Shown one piece after another: positions 19,521 to 28,732 of a DNA stretch of 64,000 nt. A model generated the notes under the pieces. The model saw only the letters and a list, made by a program, of their open reading frames with translations. It did not search any database and had not been told where the DNA came from. Each line of letters starts with the position of its first letter. Position 1 is the first letter of the stretch. The stretch comes from Gautieria morchelliformis (Eukaryota > Basidiomycota > Agaricomycetes > Gomphales > Gomphaceae), in NCBI GenBank assembly GCA_015179125.1, contig WHVA01000247.1, forward strand, positions 1 to 64,000. Direction: 5' to 3'. Both the position numbers and the translations under genes were made by a program.

Positions 19521-20829
19521 CAAGAATGTCCATTATAACCAATAAAATACTATTTTGAGAGCCTCGGGCCATGCAAATGACTGCAGAGTCGGGCAATGAA
19601 ATTGATTTGTCCGTGTTTGTCTGAAATAAAGTGTTTTCTTGACCACCCCCACGACGTTGGACCACCAACTGTCAATCTGAGTCTTGTCCAAGACTGATCT
19701 CGGTCTAATGCTAACGCTATCCCCTGCGGTCTCTGGAGTCTACGCACGATGATTATTACCTGCTATGTGTTTCAGCTCTGGTCGGTAAGCCCTGCGCCTG
19801 GATCCCTTAGCTCCTGGGCTTAGTTCACTCTGGAGCTGCTTGGGTCTGCAGCCTTGGTTCACTCTGTTGCTGATTAGAGCTTCAGGCTTGAGTCTCTGTA
19901 GCTGTTGCTGCTGTGGGGCTTCAATCTATGCTGCAGCTAATGACGGCCGCTGTTCTGTGGCACTCATGAGCGGTCTCTCCAGAGCACAGAGCCACGATGG
20001 ATTTTGCATTTATGCACCTCAGGGTATGTCCTACTACTTACCCTCATGGTTTGATTTGCGCTGACCAGACCCGTCCGCTTGCACTCACAGCGGGAAAAGG
20101 CAATGAGATGGTTCCCAACCCTCACAACCGTGACATGTCATGTGTTCTAGTGTGTAGATAAAATATATATATATTTTAAACCAATGTTGGGGTCAGCCAA
20201 AATAAATATAGAACGGCAGAAGCAAGACCAAGGGAGGGTGCCTGGTTTGGAGTGAGAATATTTGTGCCAGGCATAGACTGTGCACATGCTGAACTGAAGT
20301 GGATATTGGGCATGCCAGGCTGAAGCCCCCTGGTTTCCATTGGAGCACAAGTGCCCGTGATACTGTGCTCAGGTGGGCTGCAGTTTGGATCTCGCACAGC
20401 TTGACCGTCTGCCTGTGTAGCTGCTACATGATGACATAAGCAAGCCACACAACCAGTGGTGATGCGGAAGGAATAGGGAAGGATGCAACAATGGAGATGT
20501 GAGGAATGGAAATAAGGAAATAAAGGGAACAACAGGTGGTCCCCTGACAGCTCTGTCACCACTCACATCATTCGCCCTAGCTTCCACCATTGCTCATGAC
20601 TATGCTACTATGCTCCTATGACCAACACCATAATACCTCCCTATCCCCATCATCCGTTGGTCCTGGGCCCACATAGTATTTGTATGGTCAGGAAGCATTT
20701 GTGCCACACCCTGCCTGCCTTTCATGAGCCCCTCTGCAAGTAGCCAGTGCAGGATAGGACACATGCAGGTCCCAAGCTATGTCATCCCAAATCTCTCTTT
20801 GATAGTTCACCTCTCCATTGTTTCATATC
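19521..20829. other. Non-coding sequence separating two parts of a gypsy gag
   Basis: No gene recognised. Composed of CTG/CTC-rich words near 19780-19950, an A/T tract (AAATATATATATATTTTAAA, 20160-20179) and otherwise ordinary composition. The whole 18.06-20.83 kb block lies between Gag N- and C-terminal halves of the minus-strand gypsy fragment and is therefore probably inserted DNA (one or more elements). Confidence 0.45.
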
Positions 20830-21687
20830 TCCACTGAGGTAGGATGCTGCATAGGAGACTCGTTGTCGCTCATGCTGGAACTTTCAGGGCTTGTTGTCGA
20901 AGACCATAACACAACTAGCAATGAATGTTTGGAGAAGGTGAGGCTCCTTTCCTGTGAATTTGTCAGGTTTCGCAGCATCGGAATCACCATCAGGGGTGGC
21001 CTGAGGGTAGGTGAATCGAAAGGGGTAATAGGGGTTCCAGGGGAATCCTGGTTGCAGCCAAGGCCGTCCACCAGGAGGTGGAGCTGGGCCTGGAGGTCCA
21101 GGAGGCCCAATCAGAGGCACTCCAACATGGGGAAATGGTGGCCCGAAAGGTGGTTGAGGAGGAGGAGGCGCAGGCCCGCCAGGTAGGACAGGAATCTGTG
21201 CTAGAGGTTGTTGGTGGGGAGGTTGGCCCACAAAGGGGTGAGATTGACCCATGAATAGAAGAGGCGCAGGCCTGCCAGGTAGGGCAGGAATCTGTGCTGG
21301 AGGTTGTTGCAGGGGTGGTTGACCCACGAAGGGGTGAGGTTGTCCCGCAAATAGAGGCGGTGTAACTACCCGAAGAAGTTGATCAGACATTTCCTCATCA
21401 ATCCCCAGTTTAACCATAGTTTGCTCAAACCAATATTTTCTACATATTATAAAGACACACATATCATATCCAGTACATTCTTCCTTGGATGGGCATCTTC
21501 CTTGTTTTATAGTTGTCATACTCATCTCTATAAGCATCATAACAATATTTCTCATCCTACTATCTGCATAGAGATTCAATACTATTATGCTATATAGTTG
21601 ATTCTTTTCCTCTTCTGTAAAATCTATTATCCAAGTATCAAGGCAAGACATTGTTGTATATTTTAAAACAATCGATATATTTATCAA
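20830..21687 (-). pseudogene. Chimeric ORF: AT-rich unknown N-terminus joined to gypsy Gag N-terminal region
   Basis: One 267-codon frame (20884-21687). Residues about 1-108 are AT-rich-coded and unlike Gag, with a Cys cluster CPSKEECTGYDMC. Residues about 109-267 are a Pro/Gln-rich Gag leader containing two copies of PHPFVGQPP..QQP.AQIP.LPG.PAP, followed by the chromoviral motif PDKFTGKEPHLLQTFIASC. The composition switches sharply near 21362, which I take as the left edge of the AT-rich island inserted in or beside an old gypsy gag. The Gag part pairs in order and strand with 17131-18058. Confidence 0.7.
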
Positions 21688-21793
21688 TTATATTTTTTTG
21701 ACTGCAATATCTTTTCTTATATACTATTGAACCTGTCTTAAAATATATAGTATGAGTTACATTTTCTAATAAGTCTTCTAGTATCCTTCCGCA

Positions 21794-22075
21794 TCATACT
21801 TTTAGTATCTCTCCTTCTCTATGTTTAGCTTCTATTACAGTACATTTATTTCCTCTATAATAGAGAGAACCTTTAGCTATAACTTTGTAAATAGTATCAG
21901 TAGTAAGTATAGAATGTCCTGCTTTATAATGTGATACTAAGAGATCTGTAACACTTTTTAGCTCATTATTACTATTATCTTCTACTCTCTCAATAGGTGC
22001 AAGAGGAGAACAGGTCGCTGTTATTTGCCCATCTGGCCATCCGATTCTAATTCCCTTATAACTAATTATTCCCAT
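21794..22075 (-). pseudogene. Unknown ORF in AT-rich island
   Basis: 93 codons from its ATG; the frame stays open upstream to about 22200. Contains RIGWPDGQITATCSPLAP and YRGNKCTVIEAKHREGE. It lies directly downstream of the 22198-22944 ORF on the same strand, in another frame and without a gap, so it may be the tail of one decayed gene. No family recognised. Confidence 0.4.
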
Positions 22076-22197
22076 GTCTTCTGGTAATAGTTTACTTTGT
22101 ACTTGAGGATATAAGGATCCTCTAGAACTTGGAATGAGAGTAATATTGTTGGCTGTTCTCTTATATTCTTCAACTATTGTATCATTATTAACAATTG

Positions 22198-22944
22198 TTA
22201 TAAGCTTGGTTGTAGTTCCATTAAAACTATAATTAGAAACTGGTAGTGGAGCATGTTTTTTATAGACTTTTTCTGAGAACCTCCTTGTATTTTACTAGTC
22301 TGAGAATTCCACCAGTGACAATATGCAAAGAACTTCTCTTTTTCCAAATATACCATTATTACTTCCTTATTATAAATGTTTCTAACTAGCTGTTTCCACT
22401 GGTCCTCAAAAGAGACATTATAGAATTTGCAACCTCTGAATACTTCCTTTACTTGATTAAAAGTATCAATATAGAAGTTCATAGCATGTATTTCATCACC
22501 ATAAAATTTAACTTCTATTCTAGTCATTCCAGTATACCCAGTTTCTTCTAAAATATACTCCATATAACCTGTTGGATCTACAAATAGATTGTGAATTCTA
22601 GATCCCAAGATCATCATGACATCACACCTTTCTAGCATTTGAACAAATTTATTATAGACTTTTATTTTCATAGATCGATTAGAATTATAAAAGGAAATAC
22701 AATTATCTCCGACTTTTCTTCTATCATCTAGTATATCATTAGGTTTTACTTCTTGCTCTTCTATTATATAGTTTCTTACATCTTCACGTATTGTGATATA
22801 AGGAATGTCTTGGGTTATATCTATATCATGAAGAATTATATCATCACATATAATTTCCTTGATAGAATTAAGTACTTTTTCTAGAGAAATTGAAGATAAG
22901 GAAATCTTAAAACAATTGGGTACCCATTGGAGATATATCATCAT
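22198..22944 (-). pseudogene. Unknown protein of the AT-rich island, faint replication-initiator look
   Basis: 248 codons. A central stretch SMKIKVYNKFVQMLE followed about 45 residues later by GMTRIEVKFYG has the Y-N/D-K ... R-x-E spacing of some rolling-circle replication initiators (Rep_trans/phage replication initiation type). No HUH motif or clear catalytic tyrosine context is evident, so this is weak. N-terminal part is Ile/Asp-rich (ILHDIDITQDIPYITI). The ORF overlaps the next upstream ORF (22907-23200) and abuts the downstream one, all on the minus strand. They probably represent one gene whose frame has been disrupted. Confidence 0.4.
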
Positions 22945-23200
22945 CCTTTAAAGTACTATGTCGGAGTAATTTAATTTGGAATGAGTTGTTGAATAGCTTT
23001 GTACACTTTTTCTGTATGTCGATTCTATGATCTGTCCCTATAGACCATAATATTATATTATCACAAAAGATTGGATTGGATGATTCTAAGGAGGGTGTAA
23101 AATATTTTCTTCCACATGTATAATCTACATTGAATACATCGGCTTGAGATTGCCTCATAAACACTTCTATGCACTTTTTCAGATGAGCCTTGTGTGACAT
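22907..23200 (-). pseudogene. Unknown ORF upstream of the initiator-like ORF
   Basis: 97 codons starting MSHKAHLKKCIEVFMRQ, with DVFNVDYTCGRKYFTP and DNIILWSIGTDHRIDIQ. Overlaps 22198-22944 by 38 bp in another frame. It reads like a conserved globular protein N-terminus. The wording recalls large uncharacterised families in AT-rich arbuscular-mycorrhizal fungal genomes, which is recollection and not a search result. Confidence 0.4.
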
Positions 23201-23272
23201 CCAAGCTGCTCATCATATTTCAGATTTTTAAAAACTCATTTTATATACACAGGAGTTTTAACAAGGTAAAGA

Positions 23273-24550
23273 TTATTTCCTGTCCCAATATTCTTTTATA
23301 TATTCCTCTGAATTAAAGTTATTAACCTGTTCCCATGTAGTTTTCCTATATCCTTTCCATTTTACAAGATATTTAACATGCCTTCCAACTCCTTTATGAT
23401 TTAAAATCTTTTCAACCTCATATATTTCATCCATTTCTTCATCAGAATTATCATTAAAACTTTGTAATATCTTGTTCTGATATTTACTCAGTTCATCAAA
23501 ACTATTACTTGTTTCCTGTAATGTAGTAATCATACACCATTCTATATCAGGTTCCTCATTACGAGAATAATCAAAACTATGGTCTAGCCATAATAAATGT
23601 TGAGAAGAAGGTTGTATATTACCTAGATCTACAAACTTCTTAATATTTAATAATAAGCATGCTAGTTTAAATTGCAAGTTAAAGATAGTATAGTCCGAGG
23701 ACCTAATAGATCTTCTATTATTAAACTTTTCAAATACAGTTCCTATCTCTCCAAAGAATCCTTCTATTGATGATCGAAAACTTCCAAACATCTCATTATA
23801 TTTCTTTTCATCCTCTGATAACTCTATATTTCTCATTTTACGTATTGGACAGCAGAAGTTTCTTTCTTTCAAATTACATTCTTCCACTATTTGCTTTATG
23901 AATAAAGTATAGCCTCCATCAATAGTCATACAATCATACTTCTCTATCTTGTCTTGTATTTTCATCTTCTTAAGCATCACTCCATCTGCATTGTTTTTAC
24001 ATGGAGCTGATTCGGATATGAAAAGGACCATTCCATTAATATCAACGCATACTTGAGTGCGAATCCCAGCTTTCTTAAGTTTAAACGAGTATCCATCTTC
24101 TGACCTAGTTCCAATCTTCTTTCCTCTAGTATCATGACCACCTAGGAATAGAGTTATTGTCTTAAATAATGATGGATTTTTTATTTTTGCTGATAGTATT
24201 CTTAACCTTATACTTGAGAACATTTCATACAGTAACTTTGTTATTTCCTCATCTAGTTCGCTATTAGGACTATTTTCACAACCATAGAAGCTGTTATGAA
24301 TATCATGGATACTACTTTGAGGTATAAAAGTTCCCATTTCACTGTATGTAACACCTTTTAGAAGATGGTATAGTATCAAAAAACCCTTCTCTACATTATT
24401 ATAAGGACCGGGATGGTATTTAAATGGGTATAAGACTACAAGAAAGAAGAATACGGGTATTATACCAAGTTTATTCATTACTGTTTCTTTAATATGTTTC
24501 ATATCACATATATCCTTTATATCAGTTCTATGATATTTGGATGGCTTCAT
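23273..24550 (-). CDS. DDE transposase (PIF/Harbinger-like, DDE_Tnp_4 type) with C-terminal chromodomain
   Basis: 425 codons from the first ATG. The frame is open a further 33 codons upstream (to about 24650), where a TTTCTTAG sequence could be a 3' splice site, so an upstream exon is possible. Putative catalytic acids: D140 in LFLGGHDTRGKK, D211 in MTIDGGYTLF and E263 in SSIEGFFGEIGTVFEKF; the last pattern is typical of IS5/Harbinger-type transposases. Residues about 375-424 form a chromodomain: YEVEKILNHK, then YLVKWKGY, then TTWEQVNNF, with cage aromatics Y377, W398 and Y401. Between them is an acidic linker (NDNSDEEMDEI). Expected role: cut-and-paste transposition, with the chromodomain possibly steering integration to methylated-histone chromatin. 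No internal stop, so the protein may be functional. Strongly AT-biased codons unlike the neighbouring genes. Confidence 0.75.
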   Translation of the reverse strand: MKPSKYHRTDIKDICDMKHIKETVMNKLGIIPVFFFLVVLYPFKYHPGPYNNVEKGFLILYHLLKGVTYSEMGTFIPQSSIHDIHNSFYGCENSPNSELDEEITKLLYEMFSSIRLRILSAKIKNPSLFKTITLFLGGHDTRGKKIGTRSEDGYSFKLKKAGIRTQVCVDINGMVLFISESAPCKNNADGVMLKKMKIQDKIEKYDCMTIDGGYTLFIKQIVEECNLKERNFCCPIRKMRNIELSEDEKKYNEMFGSFRSSIEGFFGEIGTVFEKFNNRRSIRSSDYTIFNLQFKLACLLLNIKKFVDLGNIQPSSQHLLWLDHSFDYSRNEEPDIEWCMITTLQETSNSFDELSKYQNKILQSFNDNSDEEMDEIYEVEKILNHKGVGRHVKYLVKWKGYRKTTWEQVNNFNSEEYIKEYWDRK

Positions 24551-24890
24551 TTCAGGCCATGGCAGATCAAGGAATTGCCAGTGCCTATAGTCCTCTGGAA
24601 GGAAAAGCTGTTGTCCACTGGAAGAAAACTGACCATTTTTCTAAGAAAGCATATATGTTATCACACAAGATAGTTTCTGTGTTTATTTTCAAAGATCCTA
24701 TTTTATGGTGAGCATCATCTTCTAGTGCTTCATCTATATGAATTGACAACTTAGTACAATCAGTTTTTATTTAGCCATGATATTTCTATGAAATTTTTTA
24801 TAAAATCTAGAATCCAATTCTGAAAATGGATTCTGTAAAATATCATCTTCTAGGATGCTTTTTAAAATTACTAAGAATATATGATATATA

Positions 24891-25460
24891 ATGAATGTAG
24901 AAATATATTATAAAGAACAATCCGAGATGAATGCAAAAGTTATTTTGAAAACCTCTATTGAAGTTGCTATAGACGAGTATATCAACCCTAATTACTTGGA
25001 GTGTTACTGGTATGCTCCATGGAGCATAATTCTCATGGGTTGCTTTCTTGAGGGTATGGTCATAACTCCCCAGCATGCCTTTGTTTATGCCACTGAGAAC
25101 AGGGATGGAGAAGATAATGTAAGAAATTTAATCCCTGATTTTACTGTTACCAAATATATCAAGAAAAATAACTTTATAAATAGTACTACATATTTAATAG
25201 TAGAAATAAAAAGAAGTGTCAGAAGCAAAGATGAACTTGGAAAAATCATTAAAGAAACTCAGGAGCAACTTAAAAGTCAGATAACAGTATTATTCCTAGA
25301 TACTAATTATAAAACTGTATCCGGAGTAGTTGCTATAGGAATTTATTGGAAACTCTTTAGATATCAAAATTTAAATTATAAGAATAAGCCCAAAAAACCT
25401 AGAAATTCTTGGGATGATGATAGTTATGGTAAAAAAGATGAAGTAATAAAAAAAGATTGA
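24891..25460 (+). CDS. PD-(D/E)XK nuclease-like protein of the AT-rich island
   Basis: 189 codons, divergent from the transposase with about 340 bp between the two ATGs. Motif layout fits the restriction-endonuclease-like fold: E24 in a helix (TSIEVAIDEY), D83 in IPDFTV, E105-I-K107 in YLIVEIKRSV, and a following helix with Q124/Q126 (KETQEQLKSQ). A Lys-rich C-terminus ends at an A-run; the next codons in another frame (KIEEHGLFDICGDTYEEEL) also look protein-like, so the C-terminus may be altered or the assembly may have an A-run length error. Likely role is DNA cleavage or nicking linked to the mobile element; substrate unknown. Codon use is AT-rich like the transposase. Confidence 0.6.
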   Translation: MNVEIYYKEQSEMNAKVILKTSIEVAIDEYINPNYLECYWYAPWSIILMGCFLEGMVITPQHAFVYATENRDGEDNVRNLIPDFTVTKYIKKNNFINSTTYLIVEIKRSVRSKDELGKIIKETQEQLKSQITVLFLDTNYKTVSGVVAIGIYWKLFRYQNLNYKNKPKKPRNSWDDDSYGKKDEVIKKD

Positions 25461-25573
25461 AGAACATGGGCTATTTGATATTTGTGGTGATACATATGAG
25501 GAGGAGCTTAGCAAGTTGAAAAGACTTGTTACACCAAATTGATATACCCACAATTCTTTAAAGGATATTAGAT

Positions 25574-25924
25574 ATGTACTTCAGAACTCTAGTAGGATGG
25601 AAAGTAACAGAAGAAAAGATGATGGAACAATGTACTAGGTTAGGAATGGAAGATGTTGAAAATGATTCTGATTATCTCAGTAAGCTAGTTGGAGTCATAA
25701 AAGGTCTTGACTGTCCTATAGTAAGACTCTCTTTAGAAAGACAAGAGGACCGAAAAGAAAAAGGTAAAGATATTCCTTTCATATTGACAATATATGAAGG
25801 TCCTAAGAGAAAAGGAGAAGTAGATGTGAAAAAAATACTAAGTATGTTTCCTAAAACATTTGAAAGAATAAAAAGAGATCTTGGAATAAAAGGAGAACCT
25901 CAATTCATTTTAGGAGAGCCATAG
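25574..25924 (+). CDS. Unknown small protein of the AT-rich island
   Basis: 116 codons, same strand and composition as the nuclease-like gene and 110 bp after it. Charged, Lys/Glu-rich, with GVIKGLDCPIVRLSLE and PKTFERIKRDLGIKGE. No domain recognised. It could be a separate accessory gene or the continuation of the nuclease-like frame. Nothing in it suggests a membrane protein or signal peptide. Confidence 0.4.
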   Translation: MYFRTLVGWKVTEEKMMEQCTRLGMEDVENDSDYLSKLVGVIKGLDCPIVRLSLERQEDRKEKGKDIPFILTIYEGPKRKGEVDVKKILSMFPKTFERIKRDLGIKGEPQFILGEP

Positions 25925-26132
25925 AATATAGCATTTATAGTTTTTAAAATAGTCTCCTAGGAGGATAATCATAATGGTCATGTGATACAGCATATATGAG
26001 TATATAATATATATTATAAGAGTATTAATAACAACATATAGGAATATATAGTAGTATTTATAAGGAGAATAATAGATGTTATTAGATGATTCTGTATATA
26101 TTTAAACATCTCGAAGATATATATACATATGA

Positions 26133-26314
26133 GAGAGTATTAGACTACAAGATAGAGTAACAGATACTTGGAGAGATACTTGTAACAGATATGAGTAGGA
26201 GTATTAGTATGACTAGTTATAATGAGAGTATTAGACTACAATATGGAGTAATAGTAGTTGTCTAGATATTTGTAATATATATGAATAGTTATAATGATAT
26301 AGTGTATATTAAAA
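26133..26314. repeat. 91-bp tandem repeat in AT-rich DNA
   Basis: Two imperfect copies with period 91 (26133 and 26224), each starting GAGAGTATTAGACTACAA and containing AGTAATAG/AGTAACAG, ACTTGTAA and TAGTTATAATGA words. It lies in a TATA-rich non-coding tract (25925-26350) at the right end of the AT-rich island. Confidence 0.75.
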
Positions 26315-26350
26315 GTGGGTAGAAAAAATAAGAAGAGGTGTAAAATAAGA

Positions 26351-26510
26351 AGAGGCATTCTCATCAGCAGAGCCGCCGCTTGGGGAGGGACAAAAGAAAA
26401 TTTATTTATATCCCAACAATAAGATTGGCGTGTACTTTCATCCTCTTCTTTTCTATAAGCTGAGAATAAAATGGGTGGAGCTACAGGTAATAAAAGGTTG
26501 TGAGCATCCG
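26351..26510. other. Short transition between AT-rich island and complex repeat
   Basis: Composition returns to ordinary near GCAGAGCCGCCGCTTGG (26366-26382). No gene. The right copy of the complex repeat starts near 26511. Confidence 0.4.
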
Positions 26511-27900
26511 CCTAAGAGGGCTGCCTGAACGAGGCTCGCCCTATCTACAGTCGTAGTGAAGTTGCCCATGGCACTTGACAATGTAACGTGCAAGGTGTCA
26601 CGGAAAGGTTTAAGCAGCAACAATCCTTTCACCGGCGAAGGTGTTCCTTAGGAGCCCTTCGCCGACAGCATCGATAATAGTACAAAGGCTAAGGTAACAA
26701 AGGTGAAGTACAAAAACTCACCAGTGGTGCTTAAGTCCTCCTCTGGTCAAAGATAGAAATCTATAGGAGAGGGCTTAAGACGATGGTCACAGTGAGGTCA
26801 AGTTTTGCACAAGATAGATGTATGATAATTGAACTGGAGAATATACATGTGAATGTAAACTACTTATATCGAATGCTCATATGATATCAGCAAATAGGAA
26901 AGAGGCCGTCTTGAGTCAGGGTTGGCTAGGGGCGTGCAGTCAGGATACAAATAGATGAAACACATATACAATGGAATGAGAGAGGAGTGCGAACATGAAA
27001 TGATGGGGAGGAAAGAGGGTGAAGATACCTATGTATGAAAACACGCATTGAGACCTGCATACACTCTACCCTGCATGGAGTCTTCGTCTGCTGGGTTGAT
27101 CCCACACGATCAACGGGTAGGATGTCCCGCAAATACATTCCGGCCATAGGAACACTGAAAGGGAGTTGAGTCGAGAAGGTGATGGGACCAGTGATGAACC
27201 ATCAAGCCAGGTAAAGAATGTCGATCGTGTTTGATGGTGTGCCTACTGGCAAATGATGCAAGTGGCAAATGATCGTTCGGCAAATGCGGTGAAAAGTGAA
27301 TGGAGTGAACATAGAAGAGGCATTGCTGAAGGGAAGGGCGAAGCCAAGCGAACATAGAGGAGGATTGGTAAAAGGGAACATAAGGATAGCTGGGTACAAG
27401 AAATAAATGAGCCATGACATCCAGCCACAGGAACACCAAAAAGGGGGTTGAGCCGAGAGGGTGATAGGACCAGTGATGAACCATCAAGCCGGGTAAAGGA
27501 CATCGATCATGTTTTGATAGCGTGGCTAGTGGCTACTGGCGAATGACGCGAGTAGCGAATAACCGTTTGGCGAATTCAGCGAAGAGCGAACAGAGCAAAC
27601 ATAGATGTGGAGCAATGAAAGGGAGGATGGAGTTACTGGGTATAAGAAATAAACGAGTCATGACACATAGGAACACCCAAAGGGGGTTGAGTCAGGGAGG
27701 TGATGGGGCCAGTGATGAACCATCATGCCGGGTAAAGGATGTCAATCGTGTTTGATGGAGTGCCTACTGGCGAATGATGCGAGTAGCGAATGGCCGTTTG
27801 GCGAATTCAACAAAAGGCAAATGGAGCAAACATAGAGGTGGAGTGATGAAAGGGAAAATGGAGGTAACTAGATACAGGAATAAATGACTCATGACAAATA
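26511..27900 (+). repeat. Dispersed complex repeat, right copy (B unit plus three A units)
   Basis: Direct-orientation match to 18408-19520. B unit 26511-27165, then three A units whose GTGATGAACCATCA landmarks start at about 27191, 27473 and 27712, giving spacings of 282 and 239 bp. Each A unit ends near AAATGA.TCATGACA. The minus strand opens several low-complexity frames through the units, but they share no conserved protein pattern, so I treat the array as non-coding. Confidence 0.75.
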
Positions 27901-28040
27901 TGTGACACAACGTGACAAAAAGTTGTCGGCATAGGGAAAGCATGCGCGCTCTAAGCCTCAGCAGCCCTGTGTCCACCATAATCAGAAAGAAAAAATAGGA
28001 AGGTATATAAAATATTAACTAATGTATATTAAGGACCCAT
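27901..28040. other. Short non-coding spacer
   Basis: No gene; joins the repeat array to a copia fragment. Confidence 0.4.
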
Positions 28041-28732
28041 ATTATGTGCAGTTAGACTTTACATTGCGTGTTGACTTCACTACAAGGGTGATTGGGTTGG
28101 AAGTTTAAACTCCTGTCCACCCATAGTAGCCTAGTCCAAATAGATTTACTTGTCATGGATTGATCAACGTAGACCAGATGTTCATCAGAAATATGCAAGC
28201 AGATTTCCTTCCTTGCCTTCTTGTCCTTTTTCTTCCAATCTGCAATCGCCTGTCTCTCTGCCACTGTCATGTTCCTTGAGTCCGTTGTTCGGGTTCTATT
28301 TCAGTACCGTTTGCGACCTCCCATAGATCTTGATCATCAAGGATCCATTCAAGTCGTCGGCGCCAGGCGGCATAATTGTAGCCATTCAACGGATCGATTT
28401 TGTATGTATTGTTCGTGCTAGCAGTTGTCATTGTAGGTCGATTGTTACGAGTATGGAAGAGATATAGAGTTTTTTGAGATAATTTAGTTACGGCTGGGGC
28501 CCATAACCTGTAGGTCGAAGTATGATTAGAGATGTAGTATACCGCAGTAGATTCGATGTCAAGCAGCGACCTCTGGTCGCTGCCTTACATACAAAAAGCT
28601 CGTACTAATTATAACCTTATTTTCTTCTTTGTCCCTTGTGTTTCCTATATCCCTTGTCTTCCTCTTCGACGCGTCATTGCATCGCGAAACGTCATCGCAC
28701 CGAAGTGCCGCCCGGATCTCCAAATCCCAACA
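28041..28732 (-). mobile_element. copia 5' fragment: start of gag plus 5' LTR
   Basis: Minus strand. Gag start at about 28431 encodes the same opening as the intact copia (TYKIDPLNG.NYAAWRRRLEWILDD, here seen in part; also KKDKKARKEICL). The leader contains the same GGTTATGGGCCCC primer-site-like motif. The 5' LTR is 28509-28732 (224 bp, TGTAGGTCGAAG..ATCCCAACA). Its sequence differs from the 921-5414 LTRs, so it is a related but distinct family. Everything downstream of early gag is missing and the fragment is broken. Confidence 0.8.

Larger units (their letters stand above)
21363..26350. mobile_element. AT-rich island with DDE transposase-chromodomain and nuclease genes
   Basis: About 5 kb of visibly AT-rich DNA (roughly 30% G+C by eye) set in DNA of ordinary composition. 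It holds minus-strand ORFs at 21794, 22198, 22907 and 23273 (transposase), plus-strand ORFs at 24891 (PD-(D/E)XK nuclease-like) and 25574, and a 91-bp tandem repeat near its right end. The arrangement of a transposase and a nuclease transcribed away from each other suggests a self-contained mobile element. No terminal inverted repeats or target duplication could be found by eye, so the ends are set by composition only. Confidence 0.65.

Noticed and set aside
26090-26320. CRISPR-like direct repeats in A/T DNA
   Set aside because: Only two long imperfect copies with no spacers; a simple tandem repeat in a eukaryotic sequence.
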